Of a DNA stretch of 64,000 bases, positions 46,759 through 59,294 are shown piece after piece. The DNA lies in NCBI RefSeq assembly GCF_030272615.1, contig NC_081412.1, forward strand, positions 144,547,247-144,611,246. The letters are read 5' to 3'. How positions within the stretch are numbered: the first letter of the stretch is position 1; each line of letters opens with the position of its first letter. The DNA is from Cryptomeria japonica. Taxonomy: Eukaryota > Streptophyta > Pinopsida > Cupressales > Cupressaceae. A program made the position numbers and the translations under genes. The notes beneath the pieces are model-generated. The model worked only from the letters and a program-made list of their open reading frames with translations. It searched no databases and was not told where the DNA came from.

Positions 46759-49464
46759 TTAGCATTTACCTCTGTCAAAAATCTGATTTTCATCACTTGA
46801 TACCATGATCCAAACAAAGGCGCCTTCCAGTAACAACTGAGCATGATCATTATAATCAACCTCTTTTGTCTCATTACTGAAACAGCTAGTGTGCACACCT
46901 TTGGTCTGATTTTGAACTTTGTGATCACACACTATTTCAACACAAGTAAAATCATGAGACAAATCACCATGGAGGCATTCCCACAAGCTGACATACCTTT
47001 CACTGTCCCACTCAACTCTATCATTTGCAAGGACATCACCATGCTGAACTTGAAAAATAAAACACTCTTTTTCAACATTGCAGTTCCTATCAACACATGT
47101 CTTATTACCATTTAAATTAATAGAACGAGGGACACTACTAACCAGCTGATCCAAACAAGGAACATGAACATTACAATCCGGATGTGATACTTCACTATGC
47201 AGATCACACCTCATACTATCCTTGCTTATCAAACTGAAAACCTCTGCATTCTCAACATCCCATTCATGGAAAAGAATGCATACCTCTGGTTGAAGCAAAT
47301 CCTCAGCTGAATCTTTTTCATCCAAACTTATATCCACCTGAAACACTTTCATTTGTGGTTTTAAATGATCATCACATAATCCATGCCTCTTACTTTCATC
47401 ATGAAATAATTTTTTACAACCCACACTATTGTTGTTCGGATTTCCATCAATATTATGGACTGGTTCATCATTTACAACATCTAGCTGATCAGTTAACTCT
47501 TCATATAAAGGGTTAGAAACAAAATGAAGAATCCCCTTATGAACATTATGACACTAAAGTGGCTGGTCCGTATCTATATCAGCATTGAATAAAGCATTAG
47601 TAAAATTGCTAAAGATACCATCCACTCGATCCTCATAATCATCTTCATCAGACAAAGAAGAAAATGAAACTTCGCTAGAACAATCCTCAGTGTTCCATGT
47701 TTCACATTCATGAGATTTTATTCTATGACCATCATTCCGAAAATCAAGATAATCAAACTTATCTTGCCACAACTGATCTTCTTCACCAATAGGACACTTG
47801 TCATCAGCCAAAGAATGAACATGAACATCGCTACCATTTACTTCATCAGATGGGTTTTCAGCATGTTCACTAAGATTTTTTGTCATAAAACCATCTGTTA
47901 AATCAGCATGTTCATCAAGTATACAAGCATTCAATTCACAGTCCTTTTCTGAAGAATCCTCTTCACCATATTTCAGAAGGTCTTCATTAACAGCTCGAAG
48001 GCTCTCCAACATTTGAACCTTCTTATCCACAACCTCAAGGGCTTTCTTAAGTTCTGAAATCTTCTGGACTTGCATTGCACTTTGCTGTTCCATTTGAGAT
48101 TCCGTAAAATTTTCTCCATCCATGTGTGCTATATCTTCATTACAATCATGCATACCATCACAATTTTCTGAATTTACTTTGTGCATAACTTTCAAAATAG
48201 AAAGATCATCATCATGATTACAAGAAGTGAAATCTGAAAATAGATTTACTTCATCCTCAACACAATTAAGGTTATCAATCTCTAAGTGAGGATCAACTAT
48301 TGTTTGCACTAAACAATTCTGATTTTCATCATATTGCACACTTTCACTTGCACAAACAACAACACTTAGTAATCCCTCTGTATTTGGTATTTCAACATCA
48401 AATACATCAGTAGCATGTAAAGATTGATGGTCATCACCATCATTATTTTCATTAATATTATCTTGGAGAGATGCATGATTCACTTGGTAATTGGCAGTCA
48501 CATAATCAGCATAACCGGCATACAAATCAAATGGTACATATCCCTTGTATATATCTGTCTTTGTATCAACATTTTCACAACTGATCATTCCATCACTACT
48601 GCAAGAGACAACCGACATTAACAACAAAGGTTCTTGACTCTCATTTAACTCTAAAGCACATGCATCAACAAAACCATTCGGAACTGCAGAGCTTGATGCA
48701 CCTATACATGGAATGATTTGCTCAACTTCACATGGTATTTCATCATTGAAGGTGCTTTGATAAGAAACTACAGCAGACACGAATCTCTTCGAGATTCCAA
48801 ACTTCAAGTTATTTTTCATATCCCTAGCTGTGTTAAAGGCTTCATACAAGGTTTTGGGTTCTTTGTTTCTCAATAGGAAACCCATCTTCTCATCAAATGC
48901 ACTCATATAAACATCCAGACATACTTTATCATCGAGTTTATACTTTCTGAAAATTTTGGACAAAGCTTGTGAAAATCTGATGTTAAATGTGGGTACCAAT
49001 TCATCTTCTCTGATTTGTATATAAGTGAACTCTTTCAGCAAGTCAGAATCACTCACCTTCTCATCGAATTGGTCCATGAAATCTGAAACCAATTCCTCCC
49101 ATGAAGTAATAGAATTCACTGGCAAAAAAGAAAACCAATCTCTTGCATCCTCTTTCAATGATTGAATAAACAATTTCATGCATACATCTTCCTGACCAAT
49201 TTCAAACTCTCCTACCAAATCTGAAAATCTTTTAACATGTTGACATGTTGATTCTAATTTCTTCCCACTGAATATGGGCAAATACTTTCTAATTTCTGTG
49301 GGTATGGGATTTGGGTAACCCAGAATATCTCTGAAATTTAGAGCAACATAATGGTTCATGATGAAACTTCTCCTATTATACGGTTGTGACACTTCACCAG
49401 GCATGGCTCTATGTGGAAATACACAAGACTGAAAATCTTTACTGCTTATTTTTCCTACTCCCAC
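46759..49464 (-). pseudogene. gag: Gag protein with long acidic extension, one amber stop
   Basis: One frame of about 900 codons from ATG 49464 (MGVGKISSKDFQSCVF) to TAA 46759-46761, interrupted by a single TAG at 47554-47556. Residues about 55-230 are a retrotransposon gag/capsid domain (PIFSGKKLESTCQHVKRFSD, IQSLKEDARDWFSFLPVNS, WEELVSDFMDQFDEKVSDSD, FNIRFSQALSKIF). The remaining 650 residues are rich in Asp, Glu and Asn, with a short coiled coil (ISELKKALEVVDKKVQMLES, about residue 468). There is no CCHC knuckle and no protease motif. The acidic tail is unlike ordinary gag. Whether it is one protein or gag plus an extra reading frame cannot be told from sequence alone. Confidence 0.85.
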
Positions 49465-50210
49465 AAATGATTATACAATCTGGAATAAAAAACCTCAAGC
49501 AAGTATCATTATACTGATCTATTCATAACACTGCTTGACACAAATCTTTCCTAAATTTGCATACTACGGAAGATCACATACACTGAATATTTTAGCAACA
49601 TAGATATGCAAATCAATTTTGAGATCCTCTCTTTCCCTCTAGACTAGTGTTGTTCACTAAATGGGAAAACGACATTACACATTCTAATTTTCAGAGCACA
49701 TATCTTTGCATTTGAAACCTCTGAAAATACCTGGAGATTTGCAGCTATAATCTCTTGTAGATATGGAGATTTACTTCACCTTTAGCATGGTCTTTTACAT
49801 CAGAGTCGCCACCTCTTGCACAGAGGATATTTTGAACAGCAGAACCATTCAATCAAAAATTTAATTCTCTTTACTCCTTCGATCTCGTTGCAACAAACAA
49901 TCTTCCAGGTTGTTCAATATTGGTATGAACCACAAAGTTGCCACCCAACTAAGGAATTGGAAAAAATTCACATACAGTTGAAAGAACTTCTCACAACTTT
50001 CAACCATGCATTCACTATTACTCCTTCATAAAGTATGATATGAAACACATATCATTTTGCAGATCCAAAATAAGGAGCATTTTCTTCACCATGAAACCAA
50101 TTTACACTCTGTGCATACACCATGGACAGACTGGCTAGATATGAAATTGATAGGACTAGGAACACATTCAACCTCTAACCATATCAATCAAGCATTTATA
50201 TCCATTTATT
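49465..50210 (-). other. 5' leader of the gag-only element
   Basis: About 750 bp between primer site and gag ATG, without a supported gene. Only a short shadow frame (49816-50031, plus) is open. Confidence 0.6.
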
Positions 50211-50227
50211 CCCCAGCAGAGTCGCCA
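50211..50227 (-). other. Primer-binding site of the gag-only element
   Basis: In element sense TGGCGACTCTGCTGGGG lies four bases after the 5' LTR. This form (tRNA-Arg type) is known from Tat/Ogre-like gypsy elements. Confidence 0.85.
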
Positions 50228-50231
50228 TTTT

Positions 50232-53200
50232 TGTTGTTCACCAAAAGTGATAACCCAAGTATACCTGCAAATCTATCTATGAGATAGCCAATCTCAATCA
50301 ATGAAACACCTCAGGGCTTGGACAACATGACAAGGATATGAATCCTTCTACTCTTCAAGCTCTGCAAAACCTAGGCGGGTATACCTTTGATGCATTTAAT
50401 CAAACCTATTACACACAAGACTGCATCAATCAAAAGCAGATGGATCTCAAAAGGTTCAAAAACTATGAGGTAACTGTAGATGAGCTAGATCCACACTTGC
50501 ACTTAATCATTTTTGAATCATGAGATGGAGGGACATTTCCACATAACATAAAATATAAAAGATATTCTGATTTTGGATTTTTAAATGGTATTTTGACAAC
50601 CTTTCAATATTACAAGAAATCAGTGCCTTATCCAGGCTACAGAGTCATGCATAAAACTGGATGAGAAATCTCAGATGCAAGTTCTTTTCAACATTAAATT
50701 TTCATGTATCAATGCCTTACATTAATACAATCCTCTGCTCTGTCACAAAACCATACTTATATGTAGATATCCAATATGCATTCAAAATCATTAATGCTGG
50801 GTTTTAGGATTTAAATCCTTCCTTGAAGAATACCCAAAAGACAACATTACACTCTTAGAGGAATCTAAAAGAGACAACTCAAATTATCCTTGATAATATG
50901 AAATTATATGAATCTGAGTACATTTTGGAGACAATTTCATGGAAACTCACACATGCCTTGCATATGTGTGAACTTGCAAACTGAAACTAAACCTACAGTA
51001 AATACAACACTGAAAACATAGACGAACACACTGTCATTTGCATTGATAAAAGGATGCCATCACTGGAACTTGCAATTCCGGATTTCTCCCTTGGAGCAAA
51101 TCTCTCAAAAACTGGAACCCCTACAACTAAGAAGAATGGGGAATAAGAAAGAGAGGGAAGAGAATCAAATCTACAACTGAAAATTGCCAAGTGTCTCCCC
51201 TCTAACTGAATCTTGTTCCCGTGGAAACTGCTTCCAAAATATCCCACATTTGTCAAAATTAACCTCATAATTGGATTTCCCACTCCGAGAGCTTTCCGGC
51301 GATATATAATACTTTATACTTTGGCCAAAAATTGAGTCCTGGGCGAATTAATTCCTCAATGTGCACCATCATTTAAATTTTTTATTTATTAATATAGTCT
51401 AATCTATATAATAAACAATTTTAAATTTAAATTTTTGCATCCATATGTGCTCTGACGCCTTGCCACGTGGCGGCCTCTGATTGGTCGCTGGGGTTGACCG
51501 GACGCCACCTGGGATGACACCTCATCTTTTGCCACCTATCGGCCACGTCACCGCCACTGGGCTGCTTGCTTGTACGCCACCTGTGTGCCACGTGGACAGC
51601 TCTTGTTCACTTTCGCTATTTCGCAGGGTTTAAACTACATGCATCTTCCCTTCGTGAAATAGCGCACACCGTTGATCCATCTCGAACCTGCTCACTCGTT
51701 AATCCGACCTTTCTCTGTAAAATTTCGCCTGTCTGCCTCGGGAAGCGTGCTCGCGTGGGGTCCACTTGGTCACCGTCCAGTCAACTCCTCCATCACCTCG
51801 GGAAGCGTACTCGTGCATGAGCCCACCTTGGGCGCCCATAAGAACCATCCGTCAAAAGCCTTTATGGCTTAGACATATTACTACAGCAAGGATTTGCATA
51901 TAAACATTTAAAAAAAACACTTCCCAATGCATGCGGGATAATGCGATTAAGCCTGGGATTGTGTATTTTGAAGATTTCTGAGTTTTTAATGGCGAGTTCT
52001 TCTATTTGCATGAAAATATTGATGCCCAAGCACCACGTAGGGGAGGGAAAATGCTAGCAAGGTCATGAACATTAGCTTTACACCAGCCAAATGCATTTGC
52101 AACATGTTTAATATGGCCTCCAAACAGCCACGCAAAGGGGTTTTCTATTGCTGAATGCATTTTAATGTTTCAAATCCCTTTGTATAGACAGTTACCTGGG
52201 GATTACTGAAGTCTTCTACAAGTTCTCCAACACCACGTTGCCCAATCTCCATTGCTATCTGTTGCACATTACTTCTCACACCTCTTTCTAATTTCATTTT
52301 GCTTGCTCTCTGTGATGGTTGTTACCACATGGGAAGGGGAAGATTTCAGTATTGCTATTTGGTTGAGAATTTTATGTTGCTGCTGTTCCTTTTCATGCAC
52401 CATAGCAAGGGAGGGGAATACTTAACTATTTTATTTGCTTCTTCCATAGAAGCCCCCAACAAACAACCTCTTCAATGCACTACATGCAACCTGGAGTCTT
52501 CTGCAATCCCTTCTCTAATCCTCACGTGGACTGCTGGGAGAATGAAATGGCAATGCAAGTTAGGGAGGAGCTATTGTTGGAGCATTGCATTTGACTGATT
52601 TTTATTGCTCTTTTTTACAAACCACACACAGCAAAAAGAAATGGAGACCAGGCCAATGGAATTTGCATAAAGTTTTAGATTGCTGAAGGTTTTAACTTGC
52701 ACTCCCCAGCCATTATTGAAATTTTTTGAGGGCTGCCAACACATGGGAGAAGGAAGGAGGCTCTTCACCTATCAATGGTATTGTTGGAGTTTTAATTCCC
52801 TTCTCCAAACACTGCACATAAGACTGCCATTTCATTTTGCTAAAAAGCTTTTAAGCTTCCTGTTCAACTGCCACATTGGGGGAAGAAGCTGGTTCTGAAT
52901 TGTCAACACACTTGTTTGAAGTTTTAAAACTTCCCAAACTCCGCAAATCTCTTCTTTTCAACAATATAAATACCATTCCTTCATATTTAAATCATATAAA
53001 CATATGATTGCCAAAATAACAATTTAACTTTGCCTGAAAAGATGCATGAAGCGGCAAGCCAGGTCGGGCCCCAAAGTGGTCCGACTAAAAAAAAAAATTC
53101 GTTTTCAAGCTACTGGCCTCTGGAATATCTTCACAAACCTCAAACATACCTCTGGGAACGATCGGCATCGTTTTCGGATCATTAATCCGCATTTTACAAC

Positions 53201-54225
53201 CTTCAGGCAATTAGGCCACAATTTTCGCATTTAATCATGAAGACGTAATTTTCAAAACCTGTCAAAACACCTTTCTGGAGCTCGCCATCTGACAGGCATG
53301 TACTTTGATATAAAAGGATGACATCTACCAAATTGTTTCTCAAAACGAGTCCCGAGCGAAGAGATATTAATTTCCGAAAACGGCCAACTAGCTTTGTCGA
53401 CACTGCGGACCTGATGAAGTCAATGTTCTGGCAACACATGATGCCTTTCTCAAAAATATCAAACGACCTCCGTAGGCTCTCAAATTCGGAACATAGGTAC
53501 CTTTAAGTACATATTAAATCTTTGAACTCTCAGTTTGATCACCCGACTGACAGGATGCAAACGGCGCGCTCACCAAAACGGCTACATTAACTGATCTAAC
53601 ACTAGAAGTGCGGATAACTGAATTTGATAGCAAAATGAGTCCTTTTGAAAACCGATCAAACGGATTGATAAAAGCTTGAAATTTGAAATGTAGCTCACCA
53701 TTTATACCAACATTAGCCTGGAACAAACATTCTGACATGACGCTCACCGGGATATTTTTACACTTGTGCAAACATCACAAACTACAAACGGATTGAGCTT
53801 TGAAAACTGAGCGAACGGATTCATAAGGACTTGAAATTTTGTGAGCTCACTCATATTTATGCATAGAATTGAATCCACTTTGAATTTTTTCATGACGATC
53901 AACAGGGAAAAAGATGTAATCGCTCAAATTAGGCTACTCAATAAAATCTGCATTTGTGCCTAAAATGCACTTCCAGCTCACCCCTCAAAATGGGTACCTC
54001 ATAAACTTATCCAAATTGAATTCTGAAAGTTGCACATCGCTGAATAGGCCAAATGAAAGGTGTGGGACATGAATCCCGAGCCTTACCCTCTGAAAATCAA
54101 CCAGCTCCATTTTACCCCCTTGCTAACTAGGCCATTCAAACTGACTTATTTTAATCATTTGGAAATGCAAGGCAAAATTTTGAAATGGGCCTATAAACTT
54201 GACTCAGTTTTAAATACTCCCAACA
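50232..54225 (-). repeat. 5' LTR of the gag-only element
   Basis: Pairs with 42539-46521. Intact CACGTG sites are at 51464, 51589 and 52523. The counterparts of three sites in the other LTR are changed to CGCGTG or CACATG. A minus-strand TATA-like TATAAAG is at about 51309-51315, with CCAAT at about 51480. Confidence 0.93.
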
Positions 54226-54230
54226 CACAC

Positions 54231-54432
54231 AGTGGCGGCTGCAGGCGCCGCCCACTGTGTGTCTACATAGTGGCAGTGTCGCGGGCGTCGCCCACTGTGT
54301 CCCCACACAGTGGCACCGCCCACTATGTGTATATACAGTGGGGTTCGGCCCCCCTCGAAAACCCCTTTTTTTTTTAATTTATTATTTTATATATATATAT
54401 TTTTTGTTGTTGAGTTTTTAAAAATTATATAT

Positions 54433-54479
<47 letters not shown>

Positions 54480-57299
54480 AAATATACTTTTATATATTTT
54501 AGATGCTCTGGATTTCTAAGGTTAAATTTTTTCATGCAAATGTATGTTGTATATATATATTTTTTTTAAACTTTTAACAGATCCATTAAAAAAAATTCCA
54601 GATTTAAAACAATGTACTCTTTTTTTATATATATACTATTTAGCTAGAATTGAGATAACTAATTAATTTAGGTTTAATTTCTGTAATAAATGATTGACAA
54701 AATCCAATAAAAAAATTAAATAGCAATCTATAGAAATATGATATTATTTAATTCAAATAATTTGTTTAACCCTAGATATTATTTTCTGCAAATAAACAAA
54801 TGACAGAATTAAATATATTTATCCAGCAAATATGTAAATAGGTTATTATTTAAAATAGATAGACATTTAACTTTAGATTTTAATTTGCTACAGATAAGTA
54901 ATAGATAGAGTAAATCACTATATTTGCACTTCCATAAATAGATCTAAATGTTTTATTTTCAGTCTACTACATGCATGCTAATCTATTTCATTTCCTTTCT
55001 AATATTTTTTTTTTTAAATGCATAAAGGGATAAAATAAATTTTTTGCTTTTCAAAACATCATATACACAACAAATGTTATTTTCAGAACTATAGAAACTA
55101 AATCCAGAATACTCATTTCTTTTTTGCAGAATAGCACAATAAAATATTACATTTCTTTAAAACATATTTAAAAGACACTATTGTCAACTTTACAAATGGA
55201 TCTCTCATTTCTAATAAATGAGGTCTTTAAAAATAATAGATACATTTCTTTTCAAAAATAGATACAACATAGTTTCCCTTTACATTGCTGCAACTTAAAA
55301 TGTAAATATTCCATTTTCCAAATTATTTTCTGCAACCACATAACTCCAACAACTTCTACTTTTTTTTTATTCCAACAACCTGCAAATAAATCATAGGCTA
55401 TGACCATGGAGTGCTCACCTCCCAGCCTAGGCTAACTAGTAGCCACCCCCGAGCTTGGAGAAACAAGCCCTAGATAGGTTATACACATACAAACACAACA
55501 AGTAGGGGAAAACAATCACAAACATATTCTCAACCAAGGCTACACTGCACCACACAATGTGATGATTTTACACCGGTGGTAGTGGACCAAATACCCCGAG
55601 GAGACTGCAAGTCTGGTAAAACACATAGCCACCTCATGGAAAATAAGATATATCATAAGTATAATAATCCCCGCATCCTTATGCCCCCCAAGGCATTCAT
55701 GCCTTATTTCCCTCCTTATGGCCCCCAAATGCATAAACAAGCCATGGAACAAGGGTCACATAAATATCCCTCGAGATCACTCTCATAACGAGAGCCTCTC
55801 ACTCGAGGGTTGTCATACTTCTACCACCCACAAGAACATCCTCTCTCCCAAAAGTAGGAGGTCTTGGTTACTTCCAAAACACATAATGCATACAAGAAAA
55901 CAAAAACATAATGCGTAATAATTTTCACAAACTAAAATGCAAGAGAACAATTTTTTCCACACAAACAACCTTTCCAAAATAACATGCAACATGAAAGAAA
56001 ACAATACAATGGAAAGTTTAACCAACTTTGAACTGCCCAAAAGTATGCTAGATCTAGTTGAGGATGAGCAGCCCAATTCCACAGTTCTTGTTTCTCTACA
56101 CTTAGCCAAATTCCTATACCAAATCCTTTCTTTTTCAAAATTGCATTGTCTCCAAAAATGGAGAGTGGGTGATTACCCGCAAAATCTCACATTCTTGCCT
56201 AAGAAGACCTCAGTGAGAGTTCGCACAGGTTTCTAAAATTGAAAAAGGAAAAAGTTCAAAAAGGATCAAAAGGGATCTCTCATCAAAAAGGAAAGTTAAC
56301 TAACCTAGATGATGCTTTCTAAATTCAATTTTCGCACATCTTAGAAAATCCACTTTTCAGGGTGACTAAACAGCCACATGGGAGTTGTCACATGCCTAAA
56401 ATTACTCCTAACCCTTAGGTATACCTTATGGGCTTTAGGAAACACCTTTAAACTACCCCTAGCAGTCCATTTAACCCTTTTTAAACCCATCTAAAGTTAA
56501 TTTTTGGGTCAAACCTAAGTTGACCATCCCAAAGATTCTCTACCCAAGGAAAATATAGAACCACATTAAAGTATTTGAAAAAGCTATGGTTAAAACAACT
56601 CCCTCCAAAAGATGATTCAAAAATCAAGACATAATCAGCACGTGTCAAGTGACACAATAAAAATACTTTCATAAAATTACACATGAAATTTTATCTCTTG
56701 TTGGATTTACACAATTTAATAAATTCAATTTAACACACATGCCACATTCACTTTCACAAATAAAATACGATACAAATGGGGTGTTGTCTCTCCAAATAGA
56801 CAAACCCTGGTTTTATGAACGTACATAGGTCTAGGTTTGGTTCTCCATAATATTTCCATGGTCACATGGATAATTTTCCTGCGCATCTCAATTACACATT
56901 AGTAATTTCAAATAACCTCATATAATATAAAACATATGAATAAGAATACACATCAAACACTCTGCATACAATATACATTTAAACAATTCAATATATCTTA
57001 CATCCAAATAATCCACATAATTTTAATCCATATGTAAAACATGCATCCTATTTCTATCATCATATTAAATTCCTGCAAATCCAATAATGACATATATCAT
57101 CTCAAATTTATCTTATTCTAGAATCATATAGAGTTCTATATCATAAAGCATATAAATGAAGCATCAACATACATCAATGTTATCCAAAACATGAAATCAT
57201 ATAAGTTCCAAATCCATAATGTATGAAAATAAAGCAACCATAATAGTCTCAACATGAAAAATACTGAAATGCTAGGATGAGTTGGGGTAGGGACTCACA
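54231..57299 (-). repeat. 5' LTR of the chromovirus, outer part
   Basis: Begins with the second half of the hairpin cluster (AGTGGCGGCTGC) and matches 32170-35200, ending GGGACTCACA before the CAGGC target copy. Includes a (TA)n tract at about 54430-54478. Confidence 0.92.
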
Positions 57300-58060
57300 C
57301 AGGCTGTTAGAAATTTACCCAAAATTGTCAAACCTCATAATCCGATATGTAGAGAATGTCAAATGGGTAAGCAAGCCAGAACTTCTTTTAGAAGCATACA
57401 TGATAAATCTAATGAAATTATTGATCTTACTCATAGTGATCTGTGTGGATTGGCTAGAACTAAAAGTTTTCAAGGAGATAGATACTTTGTGTTACTTAAA
57501 GATGATTATTCTAGAATGATGTGGGTAGCATTTTTGAAAGAAAAATCTAAAGCTTTTGAGAAATTCAAAATCTTTAAAGCTATGGTTGAAACTAAGATAG
57601 AACTAAAGATAAAGTATTTGAGATCAGATCAAGGTGGTGAGTTTGTATCCGGTGAATTCAACAAGTTCTGTGAGAAGAATGGAATCAAAAGACAACTTTC
57701 TCCACCTAGGACCCCACAACAGAATGGATTGGTGGAAAGGAAGAACATAACCATATTGGATGTGGCAAGGACTATGATGACATAAGCTAAATTGTCTAAT
57801 ATTTATTGGAGGTAAGTTATCAATACAACTATATATACTTTCAACAGAGTACACATAAAAGGTGATACCGGTAAGACTCCTTATGAATTATGGTTTGGTC
57901 ATACCCCTACTGTCAGATATTTCAAAAATTTTGGAAGTAAATGTTACATTAGAAGAGATGATGCATTAGGAAAATTTGATCCTAGAAGTGATGAAGGAAT
58001 ATTTTTGGGTTATTCTACCAAGAGAAAAGCATATAGATGTTATAACAAAATATTTAATAG
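57300..58060 (+). pseudogene. Copia integrase core, continuation of the frame cut at 31187
   Basis: CRECQMGKQARTSF completes the zinc-binding region. The core has HSDLCGLAR (first Asp), YLRSDQGGEFVSGEFNKFC (second Asp) and QQNGLVERKNITILDVART (Glu). TAA follows at 57781, then stops and a decayed C-terminal part (HTPTVRYFKNFGSKCYIR, FLGYSTKRKAYRCYN) to about 58060. The resumption in register after one CAGGC copy supports a clean chromovirus insertion. Confidence 0.9.
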
Positions 58061-58369
58061 GATAACATAGAGCATAAATGTCAAGGTGGATGAACATGGC
58101 AGTAATCAGATCAGATCATATAACTATGGACCAAAAAATGAATTTATCAGACCTGAACCGGTAATGCATGAAGCTACTCAGAATAGTGAACCTATCACTA
58201 CGGTAACATCAAAAAACTCAACTATGACAGAGGAATAGTAGAAAGAGTTAGTAAATCAAGAAAATTCAAAGACTCCCAAGTATGTGAAACTAAATCATTC
58301 TAAAGATCATATCATTGGAGATAAAAGCAAAGGTGTGATGACTAGGAGAAGGCTAGCTACATAAGAGAT

Positions 58370-59294
58370 ATGCTTGATTTCTCAAATTGAACCAAAATCA
58401 TTTATTGAAGCAAGTAAAAATGAAAATTGGATAAAAGAAATGGAAGACAAATTAGATGAGATTAAAAAGAATAAGACATGGGAACTAGTTACTAGACCTA
58501 AAGACAAGAACATTATTGGAACTAAATGGGTTTACAAGAATAAATTGAACAAGGAAGGTCAAATTGTGAGGAACAAGGCTAGATTGGTTTGTAAAGGTTA
58601 TTCATAGGAAGAAGGAGTTGATTATGGTGAGACTTATGCCTTGATTGCAATAATTGAAGCGGTAAGACTTTTTCTTGCTTATGTTGCACACAAGAAATAC
58701 AAAGTATATCAAATGGATGTTAAATGCACATTTCTGAATGGAGATCTTGAGCAACCTGATGGATTTTCTTTATCAGAAGACAAGGACATGGTTTACAGAT
58801 TGAAGAAAGATTTATATGGACTAAAATAAGTCCCATAGGGAATGGTATACTAGATTAGACAAACATATTTCTAAGATTGGTTTTAGAAAAGGTAATGTTG
58901 ATAGTAACCTATATTACAAAATTGAGCATGATGACATACTGATCATTGAAGTCTTTGTGGATGATATCATTTTTGGAGGAGAAGATAGTCTATGCATGAT
59001 ATTTACTGATGATATGAAGAATGAATTTGAAATGTCTATGATTGGTGAGATGAAATTTTTCTTAGGTTTGCATATTACTCAAACTGATAAAGGTATTTTC
59101 ATTTGTCAAATTAAGTATGTGAAGGAGTTACTTAAGAAAATTGGACTTGAGAATTCCAAACATGTCGGAACTCCTATGATAACCGGTTGCAAATTGTCAA
59201 AAGGATGATGAATCCCCTAAAGTGAATCCAAGTATATACAAATCAATGATTGGTGGATTGATGTTATTAACTTAGAATAGACCTAATATTATGA
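58370..59294 (+). pseudogene. Copia reverse transcriptase, degraded
   Basis: Motifs are WELVTRPKDKNIIGTKWVYK, KARLVCKGYS followed by TAG, YQMDVKCTFLNGDL, YRLKKDLYGLK followed by TAA, and the catalytic FVDDIIFGG (about 58948-58975). A base insertion near 58840 and several stops break it. The C-terminal part (KFFLGLHITQTDKGIFI) runs to 59208 and on to the solo-LTR site after PNIM. Confidence 0.88.

Larger units (their letters stand above)
42539..54225 (-). mobile_element. Gag-only LTR retrotransposon (TR-GAG type) with ~4-kb LTRs
   Basis: 11.7 kb with direct repeats 42539-46521 (3,983 bp) and 50232-54225 (3,994 bp), TGTTGTTCACC to CTCCCAACA. Target duplication CACAC is perfect (42534-42538, 54226-54230). 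The internal 3.7 kb carries one minus-strand frame with a gag domain and no protease, integrase, RT or RNase H. The primer site next to the right LTR fixes the minus orientation. LTRs differ by a few percent by eye, including an 11-bp indel (at about 51580). It would need enzymes from an autonomous Ty3/gypsy relative. Confidence 0.92.
31188..57299 (-). mobile_element. Ty3/gypsy chromovirus (Tekay/Del-like) with 4-kb LTRs, itself interrupted
   Basis: The element runs on the minus strand. The 3' LTR is 31188-35200. The 5' LTR starts at 41734 and ends at 57299, split by the gag-only element at 42539-54225. Target duplication CAGGC is perfect (31183-31187, 57300-57304). It has a tRNA-Met primer site, a GAGGGGGAGGG polypurine tract, gag, protease, RT, RNase H, integrase and a chromodomain-like C-terminus. 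The order and motifs fit plant chromoviruses. It inserted within the integrase zinc-binding region of the host copia. Pol is riddled with amber stops. A 1.5-kb foreign segment breaks gag. Confidence 0.93.

Noticed and set aside
42539-54225. Segmental duplication of a 4-kb host region
   Set aside because: The two copies end in TG/CA, flank a gag frame and a primer site, and are bounded by a five-base target duplication, so they are LTRs.
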